Part shown: positions 1 through 5,502 of the stretch, piece after piece | Position numbering within the stretch: position 1 is the stretch's first letter | How the letters are laid out: every line of letters begins with the position of its first letter | Source of the DNA: Candidatus Latescibacterota bacterium | Lineage (GTDB): Bacteria; Latescibacterota; MVCY01 | Assembly (NCBI GenBank): GCA_030640765.1 | Contig: DAOWIT010000142.1 | Location: 1 to 5,502 of the forward strand | Length of the DNA: 5,502 nucleotides | Direction: 5' to 3' | Made by a program: the position numbers and the translations under genes | The notes under the pieces: generated by a model | Databases searched by the model: none | The model's input: the letters and a program-made list of their open reading frames with translations, nothing else | What the model was told of the DNA's origin: nothing

Positions 1-13
1 GAAATTAGCAAAA

Positions 14-30
14 CCATCTTGATGAGATGG
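14..30. repeat. Small 6-bp hairpin near the left edge
   Basis: CCATCT (14-19) and AGATGG (25-30) are perfect reverse complements around a 5-nt loop. On its own this is weak; it is the only other compact dyad in the AT-rich tail after pth. Confidence 0.3.
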
Positions 31-53
31 ATAAGGTAATTTGGATTTTAATG

Positions 54-82
54 GTTATAGTTCCTAAATAACAATTAGTTAA
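54..82 (-). promoter_or_regulatory. Weak candidate promoter reading out of the left edge
   Basis: On the minus strand TTAACT (77-82) stands 17 nt before TATAAC (54-59), 4/6 and 5/6 matches to the sigma-70 hexamers. The surrounding DNA is AT-rich, so chance matches are expected. It would serve a gene beyond the left edge. Confidence 0.2.
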
Positions 83-106
83 GTTTAACAATCCCCCTTT
101 CTTTGC

Positions 107-143
107 GTTAGTTTATCCCTCCGAATCAGACGGATAAACTAAC
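107..143. repeat. Perfect 12-bp inverted repeat, possible hairpin downstream of pth
   Basis: GTTAGTTTATCC (107-118) and GGATAAACTAAC (132-143) are exact reverse complements separated by 13 nt. The stem is AT-rich and no T-run follows on either strand, so it is not a typical intrinsic terminator. It could be a transcript-end hairpin, an operator dyad or a small repeat. A competing arrangement pairs ACGGATA (130-136) with TATCCGT (162-168), followed by T's on the plus strand. Confidence 0.6.
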
Positions 144-208
144 CTCCTTGATATTACAATGTATCCGTTTTTTCCTCCTTTCTCGGCCATTTTTCAAATT
201 ATTTCTTG

Positions 209-282
209 CTTGATTTGTAAAAAACTCCCCAAACCTGATTTCACTACAGAGAACACAGGAAAAGCAAAAAGGATCAATCAAG
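209..282 (+). repeat. One-armed diverged copy of the CACGGAG-type repeat, overlapping the pth stop
   Basis: Read on the plus strand, this segment follows the reverse complement of the right arm of the 2614-2777 element. TTGATTTGTAAAAA at 210-223 matches TTGATTCGTAAAAA, and TGATTTCACTACAGAG at 236-251 matches the other copy at 15 of 16 positions, with the same order and nearly the same spacing. It then continues AACACAGG and AAAAGCAA, words also found in the other copy. No opposing arm is present. CTTGATT (209-215) and AATCAAG (276-282) form a 7-bp inverted pair at its ends, and the latter contains the TGA stop of pth. Confidence 0.65.
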
Positions 283-838
283 GTTGACTTAGAAACTCCC
301 TCGCCTGTTCTGCCCCCGAACAGACAAAAAGTCTTATCCCTTCAATCGCCCGCGAGACCATAGTGTTGACCACCGGAAGTTCCTCTGCTCTGAATTCTCT
401 CAATACAAATTCCGTCAGGTCTGTCTCCTCAGGGAGCGGCCCGATCCCCAGTCGCAGGCGAGGAAACTGGTCGGAACAGAGATTCCATATCAGAGAGGCC
501 AGGCCCTTGTGTCCGCCATCTGAGCCTTCCAGGCGCAAGCGGGTCTTCCCTAAGGGTAAATTCACATCATCTGAGACCACCAGAAGCTCTTCGGTGGAAA
601 CTGGAAACCGTTGTTTCAACCTTAGGGCTGCCAGACCACTTCTGTTCACGAAGGTCGTCGGCTTGACCAACACCACCGGCACTTCCTCAATTCTCCCTGG
701 GGCAAATAGATAAAGGTCCGCCTCTTCCCATTCTATCTTCAACTGGACTGCCAGGTGGTCTACTACTGTGAACCCTAAGTTGTGTCGTGTTCGGTGATAC
801 AGCTCTCCAGGGTTTCCCAACCCCAGTATGGCGTACAA
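278..838 (-). CDS. pth: Peptidyl-tRNA hydrolase
   Basis: Pth cleaves the ester bond of peptidyl-tRNAs dropped by ribosomes, recycling tRNA in the cytoplasm. The 186 residues match the family (about 185-195). Seen motifs are GLGNPG (N9), TRHNLGF with the catalytic His (H19), KPTTFVNRSG (N65), VVSDDVNLPLGK with the conserved Asp (D90), GSDGGHKGL (H110) and FPRLRLGIG (125-133). Position 111 is Lys where E. coli has the substrate-contacting Asn114. Initiation is at TTG (838): the upstream in-frame codons are GGT, TCA and the rplY stop TAA, so no earlier start exists, and the GLGNPG motif begins five residues in. AGGAGG lies 11 nt upstream. The TGA stop falls within a repeat remnant (209-282). It is the last gene of the block visible here. 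Confidence 0.96.
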   Translation of the reverse strand: MYAILGLGNPGELYHRTRHNLGFTVVDHLAVQLKIEWEEADLYLFAPGRIEEVPVVLVKPTTFVNRSGLAALRLKQRFPVSTEELLVVSDDVNLPLGKTRLRLEGSDGGHKGLASLIWNLCSDQFPRLRLGIGPLPEETDLTEFVLREFRAEELPVVNTMVSRAIEGIRLFVCSGAEQAREFLSQP

Positions 839-844
839 ACCTGA

Positions 845-1516
845 TTATTCCTCCTGTTTGGACTCTTCCTTTTCTCCCTCCTCCTCCTCTTTTTCCTCTC
901 CTTCTACAGCTTCTTCAAGCTCTTCCTCGACCTCCTCGACCGGCTCTACAATCACAACCGGCGGCAGGATTGTTACCACAGAAGAGGTTGAGTCAGTGAG
1001 CACCCGTGCCTTGCTAATCTCTAAATCTTCCACATGGACGGAGTGACCGATGTCAAGCTCGGAGACATCCACTTGGATGTGTTCAGGAATGTCAGAGGGA
1101 AGACACTCGATTTTCAAGGCGTGGAGGACGTGTTCCAAAATGCCCCCTTCCTTTGTCCCCTTGGCGGTACCTTCAATAACTATGGGGATTTCCACCGTCA
1201 CCTTGGTTTTCATAGAGACATGCTGCAGATCCACATTGAGATACTCCTGGGTGACAGGATGAAGCTGGACTTTTCGGATTATTACTTTCGCTTTCTTTTG
1301 TTTTTTGCCATTCCCAGCCAAGAGAAGGGAAATTACAGTGGTCTCTCCAGCAGTGTGGAGCACTTTTTTAAGCTCGTTTACCTCCACAGAGAGAACAACA
1401 GGCTCCTCGCCAGGGCCGTACAAAACCCCTGGGATTTCGCCCGAGCGTCTGGCTTTCTTGGCATATTGTTTTCCTGTTTGGTCTCTTCGCTGAGCGTGCA
1501 GGATAATGTCTGACAT
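845..1516 (-). CDS. rplY: 50S ribosomal protein L25, long Ctc/TL5 form
   Basis: L25 binds 5S rRNA in the central protuberance of the large subunit. This 223-residue protein is the two-domain Ctc/TL5 form, longer than the roughly 95-residue E. coli L25. The N-terminal 5S-binding domain (about 1-95) has RRDQTGKQYAKKARRSGEIPGVLYG and ends in LHPVTQEYLNVDLQHV. The C-terminal beta domain (about 100-190) has VTVEIPIVIEGTAKG, KEGGILEHVLHALKIECLP and SDIPEHIQVDVS. Residues 191-223 are an almost wholly acidic, Glu-rich tail, encoded by a purine tract. The ATG at 1516 follows AAGGAG by 5 nt. The stop TAA lies 6 bp before the pth start and in the same frame. Ctc forms respond to general stress in Bacillus; nothing here shows such control. 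Confidence 0.96.
   Translation of the reverse strand: MSDIILHAQRRDQTGKQYAKKARRSGEIPGVLYGPGEEPVVLSVEVNELKKVLHTAGETTVISLLLAGNGKKQKKAKVIIRKVQLHPVTQEYLNVDLQHVSMKTKVTVEIPIVIEGTAKGTKEGGILEHVLHALKIECLPSDIPEHIQVDVSELDIGHSVHVEDLEISKARVLTDSTSSVVTILPPVVIVEPVEEVEEELEEAVEGEEKEEEEGEKEESKQEE
850..855 (-). promoter_or_regulatory. Ribosome binding site for pth inside the end of rplY
   Basis: AGGAGG on the minus strand lies in the last sense codons of rplY, just before the TAA. It stands 11 nt upstream of the pth TTG at 838, slightly longer than ideal. Ribosomes finishing rplY would cover it, so coupling is likely. Confidence 0.6.
863..905 (-). other. 43-nt uninterrupted purine tract encoding the L25 acidic tail
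   Basis: Plus positions 863-905 are all C or T, so the coding strand is 43 purines in a row, rich in GAGGAG and GGAAGAG. It encodes the Glu/Lys-rich tail of L25. It holds several Shine-Dalgarno-like sequences just upstream of the pth start and is a mirror-like tract of the type that can form triplex DNA. Confidence 0.8.
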
Positions 1517-1556
1517 TGTAGCTCCTTACCTTTGGTGTAGAAAATAGTGAACAGAG

Positions 1557-2477
1557 TTAACTGAATAGAAAACTGACTGATTTTCCTAAGTGGATTCTTC
1601 TTATGGCCTCGGCGAACAGGGGGGCAGCAGAGATAACGGTGAGTTTGTCATCATCGGTCTTCTGCACCGGTATGGTGTTCAAGACGGCTATTTTCGTCAC
1701 CGGCGAGCGGTTCAGTTGCTCCACAGCTCCTGAAGCGAGGACAGGATGGGTACAGGCAACGTAGATCTGTTTGGCGCCGTTTCGTTTCAGGGCTGCAGCA
1801 GCCTCTATTAAGGTGCCGCCGGTGGTAATCATATCGTCTCTTAGCAGCACATTTTTCTGTTCTACTTCCCCGATAATGGTCTCTACTGCGACGGCATCCG
1901 GTTTGGGTCTCCTTTTATCCACTAAGGCCAGCCCTGCTCCCATGCTCTTGGCAAAGGCTCGGGCCATCTTGATGCTGCCTACATCAGGGGAGACAATCAC
2001 CAGGTTCGACAGATTCAGCCCTTTGAAGAAGTCCACAAATAGGGGAGAAGAATAGAGATGGTCAACTGGTAGGTCAAAAAAACCCTGAATCTGGGCGGCA
2101 TGCAGGTCCATCGTGAGCACTCTGTCTGCCCCCGCCGCTGTAATCAAGTTGGCAACTAATTTAGCAGAGATAGGGACTCGAGGCTGATCTTTTCTGTCCT
2201 GTCGGGCGTAGCCGAAATAGGGGATGACAGCCGTTATCCTTCTGGCCGAAGCCCGCCTGGCAGCATCAATCATAAGCAGCAGCTCCAGCAGGTTGTCCGC
2301 TGGGGCATGGGTGGACTGAACGATGAATACATCAGTGCCGCGAACACTCTCGTTGATCTGTACCGAGATCTCGCCGTCCTTGAACCTGCTCACATCAGCC
2401 GAAGCCAACCCTACATTCAGATGCTGAGCGATCTCTTCGGCCAAAGAGCGATTGGAGTTACCGGAGAAAAGTTTCAA
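1557..2477 (-). CDS. prs: Ribose-phosphate pyrophosphokinase (PRPP synthetase)
   Basis: Prs makes phosphoribosyl pyrophosphate from ribose 5-phosphate and ATP in the cytoplasm, feeding purine, pyrimidine, histidine, tryptophan and NAD synthesis. The 306 residues are close to the usual 310-315. MKLFSGNSN at the start and RFKDGEISVQINESVRG (31-47) are typical. PYFGYARQDRKDQPR (86-100) is the ATP-binding flexible region, DLHAAQIQGFF carries the metal/ATP His (H126), SPDVGSIK follows at 163-170, the catalytic K188 lies in VDKRRP, and the ribose-phosphate/PRPP loop DDMITTGGT spans 214-222. The fifth loop residue is Thr where many bacteria have Asp. Initiation is at TTG (2477), supported by AAAGGAG nine nt upstream. 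The gene follows tRNA-Gln by 27 bp and precedes rplY by 40 bp without a terminator, as in the prs-rplY-pth order of many bacteria. Confidence 0.97.
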   Translation of the reverse strand: MKLFSGNSNRSLAEEIAQHLNVGLASADVSRFKDGEISVQINESVRGTDVFIVQSTHAPADNLLELLLMIDAARRASARRITAVIPYFGYARQDRKDQPRVPISAKLVANLITAAGADRVLTMDLHAAQIQGFFDLPVDHLYSSPLFVDFFKGLNLSNLVIVSPDVGSIKMARAFAKSMGAGLALVDKRRPKPDAVAVETIIGEVEQKNVLLRDDMITTGGTLIEAAAALKRNGAKQIYVACTHPVLASGAVEQLNRSPVTKIAVLNTIPVQKTDDDKLTVISAAPLFAEAIRRIHLGKSVSFLFS

Positions 2478-2486
2478 TTCTACCCA

Positions 2487-2493
2487 CTCCTTT
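2487..2493 (-). promoter_or_regulatory. Ribosome binding site deciding the prs TTG start
   Basis: The minus strand reads AAAGGAG, then nine nucleotides, then TTG at 2477. There is no ATG near the conserved KLFSGN amino end of the protein, so this strong site supports initiation at TTG. Confidence 0.8.
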
Positions 2494-2504
2494 TTAAAAA
2501 TTAG

Positions 2505-2575
2505 CTACCGGGTGAGGACTCGAACCTCAATTCACGGCTCCAAAGGCCGTTGTCCTACCATTGGACGACCCGGTA
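2505..2575 (-). tRNA. tRNA-Gln (anticodon UUG)
   Basis: The minus strand folds into a complete 71-nt cloverleaf. The acceptor stem TACCGGG/CCCGGTA has seven pairs, the D stem is GTCC/GGAC with loop AATGGTA, the anticodon stem ACGGC/GCCGT encloses loop CTTTGGA, and the T stem TGAGG/CCTCA encloses TTCGAGT. The anticodon TTG is at plus positions 2541-2543 and reads CAA/CAG for glutamine. The discriminator is G, and the following bases are CTA, so CCA is not encoded and must be added by a CCA-adding enzyme. It lies 27 bp upstream of the prs start in the same direction with no terminator between, so it is probably released from a joint transcript by RNase P and 3' processing. No clear promoter stands directly upstream. 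Confidence 0.96.
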
Positions 2576-2613
2576 TAGTTTGTCAATCACCAGTCACCAA
2601 TACGAAACAATAC

Positions 2614-2777
<164 letters not shown>

Positions 2778-2825
2778 CAATGGCGTTCGGTGTTTTTCAG
2801 CGTTCAATCTTTTCCGGAGATAGGT

Positions 2826-3695
2826 TTAACCTACCGAACGACAGACAAAGACACTCCAAGTAGAGTTTTGCAGCGTCTTGGCTGCCTGTCTGGCCTGAGA
2901 GGGGTCATCAAAAAGACCATAGACGGTAGAACCACTGCCGGAAAGAGAGGCCATTATGGCCCCTGCGGAGAGCAGCTTTTTCTTTATTTCCCCGATTAGA
3001 GGATAGCGGTCTTCCACTGCTTGCTCAAGGTCGTTTTTCATATCCTGGAACGGCAGTTCTTTATCTGTGAGCCCTCTTTTCAAAGAAAGAATAAAATTAA
3101 CATATTTGTCCCCTGAAGTCAAGTCATTTTTTCTGTTCTTATAAGCCCATTCCGTAGAGACGGCAAAACCCGGATAAATTGCAACATAAATCAGCGGCTT
3201 GGGTAATTTCAGGTAATGCAGGGTCTCTCCCCTTCTTGAGGCGACAGCAGTACCTTTCCGGAGGAGAAAGGGCACATCTGAGCCAACCGAAGAAGCGATA
3301 TTGAGCAATTCGGACTCTGTTATCTTCAGTTTCCACAGGCGGTTCAAGCCTCGCAGGGTGGCGGCGGCATCGGAGCTGCCCCCCCCCAGTCCGGCCCCCA
3401 CCGGGATACGTTTTTGTATTGTTATGCTAACCCCTTTTTCTACATTGTATTCTTTCTTCAACAGGGCGGCTGCCTTGTAGGCCAAGTTCTTCTCGCCATC
3501 GGGCACTCCCTCTATCCCAGAGCAGTGTACATCTATCTCTTTTGGTCTTTCAACTAAGGTAAGTGTGTCACATAAGTCCACAGTTTGCATTACCGAAAGA
3601 ATATCATGGAATCCATCGACACGCCGGCCCAGTATCTTCAAACCAAGGTTTATCTTAGCATAGGCCTTTTCAGTCACAACAGCCATTTCACTCAC
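2826..3695 (-). CDS. ispE: 4-diphosphocytidyl-2-C-methyl-D-erythritol kinase (IspE)
   Basis: IspE is the cytoplasmic GHMP kinase of the MEP (non-mevalonate) isoprenoid pathway; it phosphorylates the 2-hydroxyl of CDP-methylerythritol with ATP. The 289 residues match the usual length. AYAKINLGL carries the catalytic Lys (K14), RRVDGFH follows at 24-30, and the ATP-binding glycine-rich motif PVGAGLGGGSSDAA spans 98-111. GSDVPF holds the catalytic Asp (D140), and the third GHMP motif SLSGSGSTVYG spans 250-260. The GTG start at 3695 overlaps the stop of the upstream nucleotidyltransferase gene (GTGA), which suggests translational coupling; an ATG three codons in (3686) is an alternative. A run of nine G in the coding strand (3379-3387) encodes part of the ATP-binding motif. 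The gene is followed by a 250-bp repeat-filled spacer before tRNA-Gln. The presence of IspE shows that the organism makes isoprenoids by the MEP route. Confidence 0.96.
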   Translation of the reverse strand: MSEMAVVTEKAYAKINLGLKILGRRVDGFHDILSVMQTVDLCDTLTLVERPKEIDVHCSGIEGVPDGEKNLAYKAAALLKKEYNVEKGVSITIQKRIPVGAGLGGGSSDAAATLRGLNRLWKLKITESELLNIASSVGSDVPFLLRKGTAVASRRGETLHYLKLPKPLIYVAIYPGFAVSTEWAYKNRKNDLTSGDKYVNFILSLKRGLTDKELPFQDMKNDLEQAVEDRYPLIGEIKKKLLSAGAIMASLSGSGSTVYGLFDDPSQARQAAKTLQNSTWSVFVCRSVG

Positions 3696-4426
3696 TCTCT
3701 CTCGACAGCCCTTTGGGGAGCCACCAGATTGTTGGCCTTCAGCAGGGCTTCGATAGACTCACCGGCGTCTGCCCACCAGCCCTCCAGGATCTCGTAGGTC
3801 ATCTCCCCTGACTCAATGTAGGCGTTGTTGACATCGGTGATCTCCAACTCTCCTCTCGCCGAGGAGGGCAGAGTCCTGATGATGTCAAACACCTTGGAAT
3901 CATACATATAGATTCCTATCACCGCAAAGGGACTTTTAGGGTGTCGGGGTTTTTCCTCGATGCGAACGATCCTGTCTCCCACAATCTCCGGCACTCCGTA
4001 GCTCTGGGGAATTTCCACCTCTTTCAGCAGAATCTTGGCCCCGCTTTTCTGCTTCTGGAACCCGTTCACCGCCTCACGTATGCTTCCTTCAATGATGTTG
4101 TCTCCCAGGAAGACCACCACTTTGTCTTTCCCCACAAAGTGCTCTGCCAGACCCAAGGCTTCAGCGATTCCACCGGCCTTTTCCTGGTAAGTGTAGTTCA
4201 GGTCTTTAAGCCCGAACTGGGTTCCGTTGCCCAAGAGCCGGAGGAAATCGCCGGCGCTTTCTCCACCGGTTACGATCATAATGTCGTTAATGCTAGCTTC
4301 AACTAAGCTCTGAATGGGGTAGTAGATCATCGGCCGGTCAAAGACGGGCAAGAGGTGCTTATTGGTTATCTTGGTGAGCGGGTACAGCCTGGAGCCTGTA
4401 CCTCCGGCTAAAACTACGCCTTTCAT
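3692..4426 (-). CDS. Glucose-1-phosphate thymidylyltransferase-like sugar nucleotidyltransferase (short RmlA type)
   Basis: This 244-residue enzyme should join a sugar 1-phosphate to a nucleoside triphosphate, releasing pyrophosphate and giving an activated sugar, classically dTDP-glucose for rhamnose and other surface sugars. The N-terminus is the NTP-binding signature MKGVVLAGGTGSRLYPLT followed by K23 and LLPV. LGDN (D109) is the metal-binding Asp, EEKP (K159) the sugar-phosphate contact, RGELEITDV lies at 191-199 and WADAG (D220) is the second metal Asp. The length fits the short single-domain form, with no left-handed beta-helix tail. ATG at 4426 is chosen over an in-frame TTG at 4450 because AGGAG lies 5 nt before it and the conserved domain begins there. 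Its TGA stop overlaps the ispE GTG start in a GTGA, so translation is probably coupled. The nucleotide (dTTP or UTP) and the sugar cannot be settled from sequence alone, so no rfbA symbol is given. Confidence 0.88.
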   Translation of the reverse strand: MKGVVLAGGTGSRLYPLTKITNKHLLPVFDRPMIYYPIQSLVEASINDIMIVTGGESAGDFLRLLGNGTQFGLKDLNYTYQEKAGGIAEALGLAEHFVGKDKVVVFLGDNIIEGSIREAVNGFQKQKSGAKILLKEVEIPQSYGVPEIVGDRIVRIEEKPRHPKSPFAVIGIYMYDSKVFDIIRTLPSSARGELEITDVNNAYIESGEMTYEILEGWWADAGESIEALLKANNLVAPQRAVERE

Positions 4427-4431
4427 AGCTG

Positions 4432-4436
4432 CTCCT
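4432..4436 (-). promoter_or_regulatory. Ribosome binding site deciding the nucleotidyltransferase start
   Basis: On the minus strand AGGAG stands 5 nt before the ATG at 4426. An in-frame TTG at 4450 would place this motif inside the coding region and add eight residues before the conserved MKGVVLAGG start, so the ATG is preferred. Confidence 0.75.
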
Positions 4437-4459
4437 GAGTTGTCTATCAAAATTAACGG

Positions 4460-5502
4460 TTATAGGTTGTATTCCAGCCCAAAGGAAAGTTCGTTCTCTT
4501 CTTCTAAGTTCGAGATTAACCGGTATCCAGCCTTGAGGAACAGAGCTCGCAGGGGCTCATAGGAGATCTGTAATGCCCAGGCGTGTTGCTTTTTCACCTG
4601 GCCCGATAAGAATTCCTGAGAAGGGTTATCCCGTTGTTCACGGATACTGGGTACTCGTCCCTTTCTGTCTCGCTGGTAAGAGAGGGTAAAAAGCAAGGGG
4701 CGGATATATCGGTAGTTTGTCTCTAAGTAGAGCTGGTCAGCGTTCTGTCCTATCTGATGTCCTAACAGATAGCCATAGCTTTCAAAGTTGTTGATGGGAA
4801 ACTTGTGGGAGTAGACACAGGGGTTGATTCGGGTGTACTCCGCCCTGACGTCAAGATTATCAAGAACATCCCCCCAAGCCAGCCCTGCCTGCAAGCCTAC
4901 CCAGTTATGTTGTTCTTTGGTAAATATCTTGCTTATAGCGATCTCGTCCATAAAGAAGCAACTGTATAATTTAAGGTTTCTTATTAAGTTCAAATCTATA
5001 TCTGCGCTCATTTGGAGGTTGTCCGGGTCTCTAAGGTAATGCTGTCCCGACCAGAAAAACATAACAGGAATCAGGTAGAAAGTCTCTGGGGCACGGTCTC
5101 CATAGATAACTGTCTCACTCACACCTATGTCTACTCCGGGGATGAGTGTTATCTCCAAACGGTGGCCGGCTAAGTATTTTCTTTTATATAGAGTCCGTTC
5201 AAATCCCTGGTCGGTTTGGTAAGAACGGAGGCTGTCTACTATGCCGGAGTAAAGGGAGGCGTGAATGTAAGTGAAATCAAGCCAATTGCCATATTGGGCA
5301 GAGAGTTTTATCTGCCCGTAGGAGGGAACCCAGTCCGAAAGCGCCAACTGTCCCCGATACCCTGGTCCCCAGATGTTGCTGTTCTTCTCCACGGATAGGC
5401 AAAACCAGGGGAACTTCAGAGAGAAGGCAGCATCGGCTTCGTCGTGGTCGATGCGCTTGTCGAAGGTGGCCATGTGGCCGATTCCCTTTTGGGGGAAAGG
5501 TA
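4460..5502 (-). CDS. Wzi-like capsule assembly outer-membrane beta-barrel protein, 5' part missing
   Basis: The reading frame is open to the right edge of the window, so 346 residues of the C-terminal part are visible and the start lies outside. The Met whose codon begins at 5473 is probably internal, because frame-consistent sequence continues upstream of it. The protein shows the alternating polar/hydrophobic pattern of an outer-membrane beta-barrel, is rich in Tyr and Trp, and ends in an alternating hydrophobic strand (ELSFGLEYNL), although the last residue is Leu rather than the usual Phe. The segments NIWGPGYRGQLALSDWVP and GHRLEITLIPGVDIGVSE resemble the conserved parts of the Wzi capsule-assembly family (Caps_assemb_Wzi), which in E. 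coli anchors capsule at the cell surface. The sugar-nucleotide enzyme 33 bp downstream supports a polysaccharide role. Family placement is from remembered motifs; another barrel family is possible. The visible part has no signal peptide because the N-terminus is missing. Confidence 0.62.
   Translation of the reverse strand, partial: PFPQKGIGHMATFDKRIDHDEADAAFSLKFPWFCLSVEKNSNIWGPGYRGQLALSDWVPSYGQIKLSAQYGNWLDFTYIHASLYSGIVDSLRSYQTDQGFERTLYKRKYLAGHRLEITLIPGVDIGVSETVIYGDRAPETFYLIPVMFFWSGQHYLRDPDNLQMSADIDLNLIRNLKLYSCFFMDEIAISKIFTKEQHNWVGLQAGLAWGDVLDNLDVRAEYTRINPCVYSHKFPINNFESYGYLLGHQIGQNADQLYLETNYRYIRPLLFTLSYQRDRKGRVPSIREQRDNPSQEFLSGQVKKQHAWALQISYEPLRALFLKAGYRLISNLEEENELSFGLEYNL

Noticed and set aside
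113..190. Possible 25-codon minus-strand peptide beginning MAEKGGKNGY after pth
   Set aside because: It has no Shine-Dalgarno sequence before its ATG, no recognisable relatives that I can recall, and it runs through the hairpin dyad.
1034..1513. Plus-strand open frame of 159 codons opposite rplY
   Set aside because: It lies wholly antisense to a clear L25 gene with full family motifs, and has no start signal or protein signature of its own.
2581..2586. TTGACA on the minus strand just upstream of tRNA-Gln as a -35 box
   Set aside because: Its matching -10 would fall inside the tRNA, about 17 nt further on, where no TATAAT-like sequence exists, so it cannot drive the tRNA.
3941..4306. Plus-strand open frame of 121 codons opposite the nucleotidyltransferase gene
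   Set aside because: It is antisense to a gene with all expected catalytic residues and shows no domain of its own.
5471..5473. ATG at 5473 as the true start of the barrel protein
   Set aside because: The frame stays open to the window edge, there is no ribosome binding site before it, and no signal peptide follows, as an outer-membrane protein would need.

Overview
The window reads almost entirely on the minus strand and carries one housekeeping block with an envelope-polysaccharide neighbourhood upstream. In transcription order (high to low coordinates) it holds: the 3' part of an outer-membrane beta-barrel gene resembling Wzi capsule-assembly proteins (4460-5502, cut by the window edge); a short sugar-1-phosphate nucleotidyltransferase of the RmlA type (3692-4426); ispE (2826-3695); a 250-bp spacer filled largely by a long imperfect inverted repeat; tRNA-Gln(UUG) (2505-2575); prs (1557-2477); rplY/ctc encoding L25 (845-1516); and pth (278-838). 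The last 277 bases, downstream of pth, are AT-rich. They hold no convincing gene, but contain a one-armed relative of the same repeat and a 12-bp perfect dyad.

The organism is a bacterium, most likely diderm because of the outer-membrane barrel, with mid-range GC. The order ispE - tRNA-Gln - prs - rplY - pth is familiar to me from Deltaproteobacteria such as Geobacter and related deep-branching or uncultured lineages. In Firmicutes a similar ispE...prs-ctc-pth series occurs with glmU/spoVG inserted. I cannot assign a phylum from this window. The iterated CACGGAG repeat is a type common in environmental and uncultured bacterial genomes.

The genes fall into two linked themes. RmlA-like enzyme and Wzi-like barrel belong to surface polysaccharide synthesis and attachment, and IspE supplies isoprenoid precursors, including those for the lipid carrier such polysaccharides need. 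prs, rplY, tRNA-Gln and pth serve nucleotide supply and translation. Spacing is tight (GTGA overlap rmlA/ispE, 40 bp prs-rplY, 6 bp rplY-pth), so there are probably two co-transcribed blocks separated by the repeat-filled spacer. Starts are often non-ATG: TTG for prs and pth, GTG for ispE.

I do not see a new defence, mobile or regulatory system here. The most unusual items are the inverted-repeat element and its partial copy bracketing the tRNA-Gln-prs-rplY-pth block, the partial copy overlapping the pth stop codon, the in-frame rplY/pth junction after a 43-nt purine tract, and a G9 run inside the IspE ATP-binding motif.
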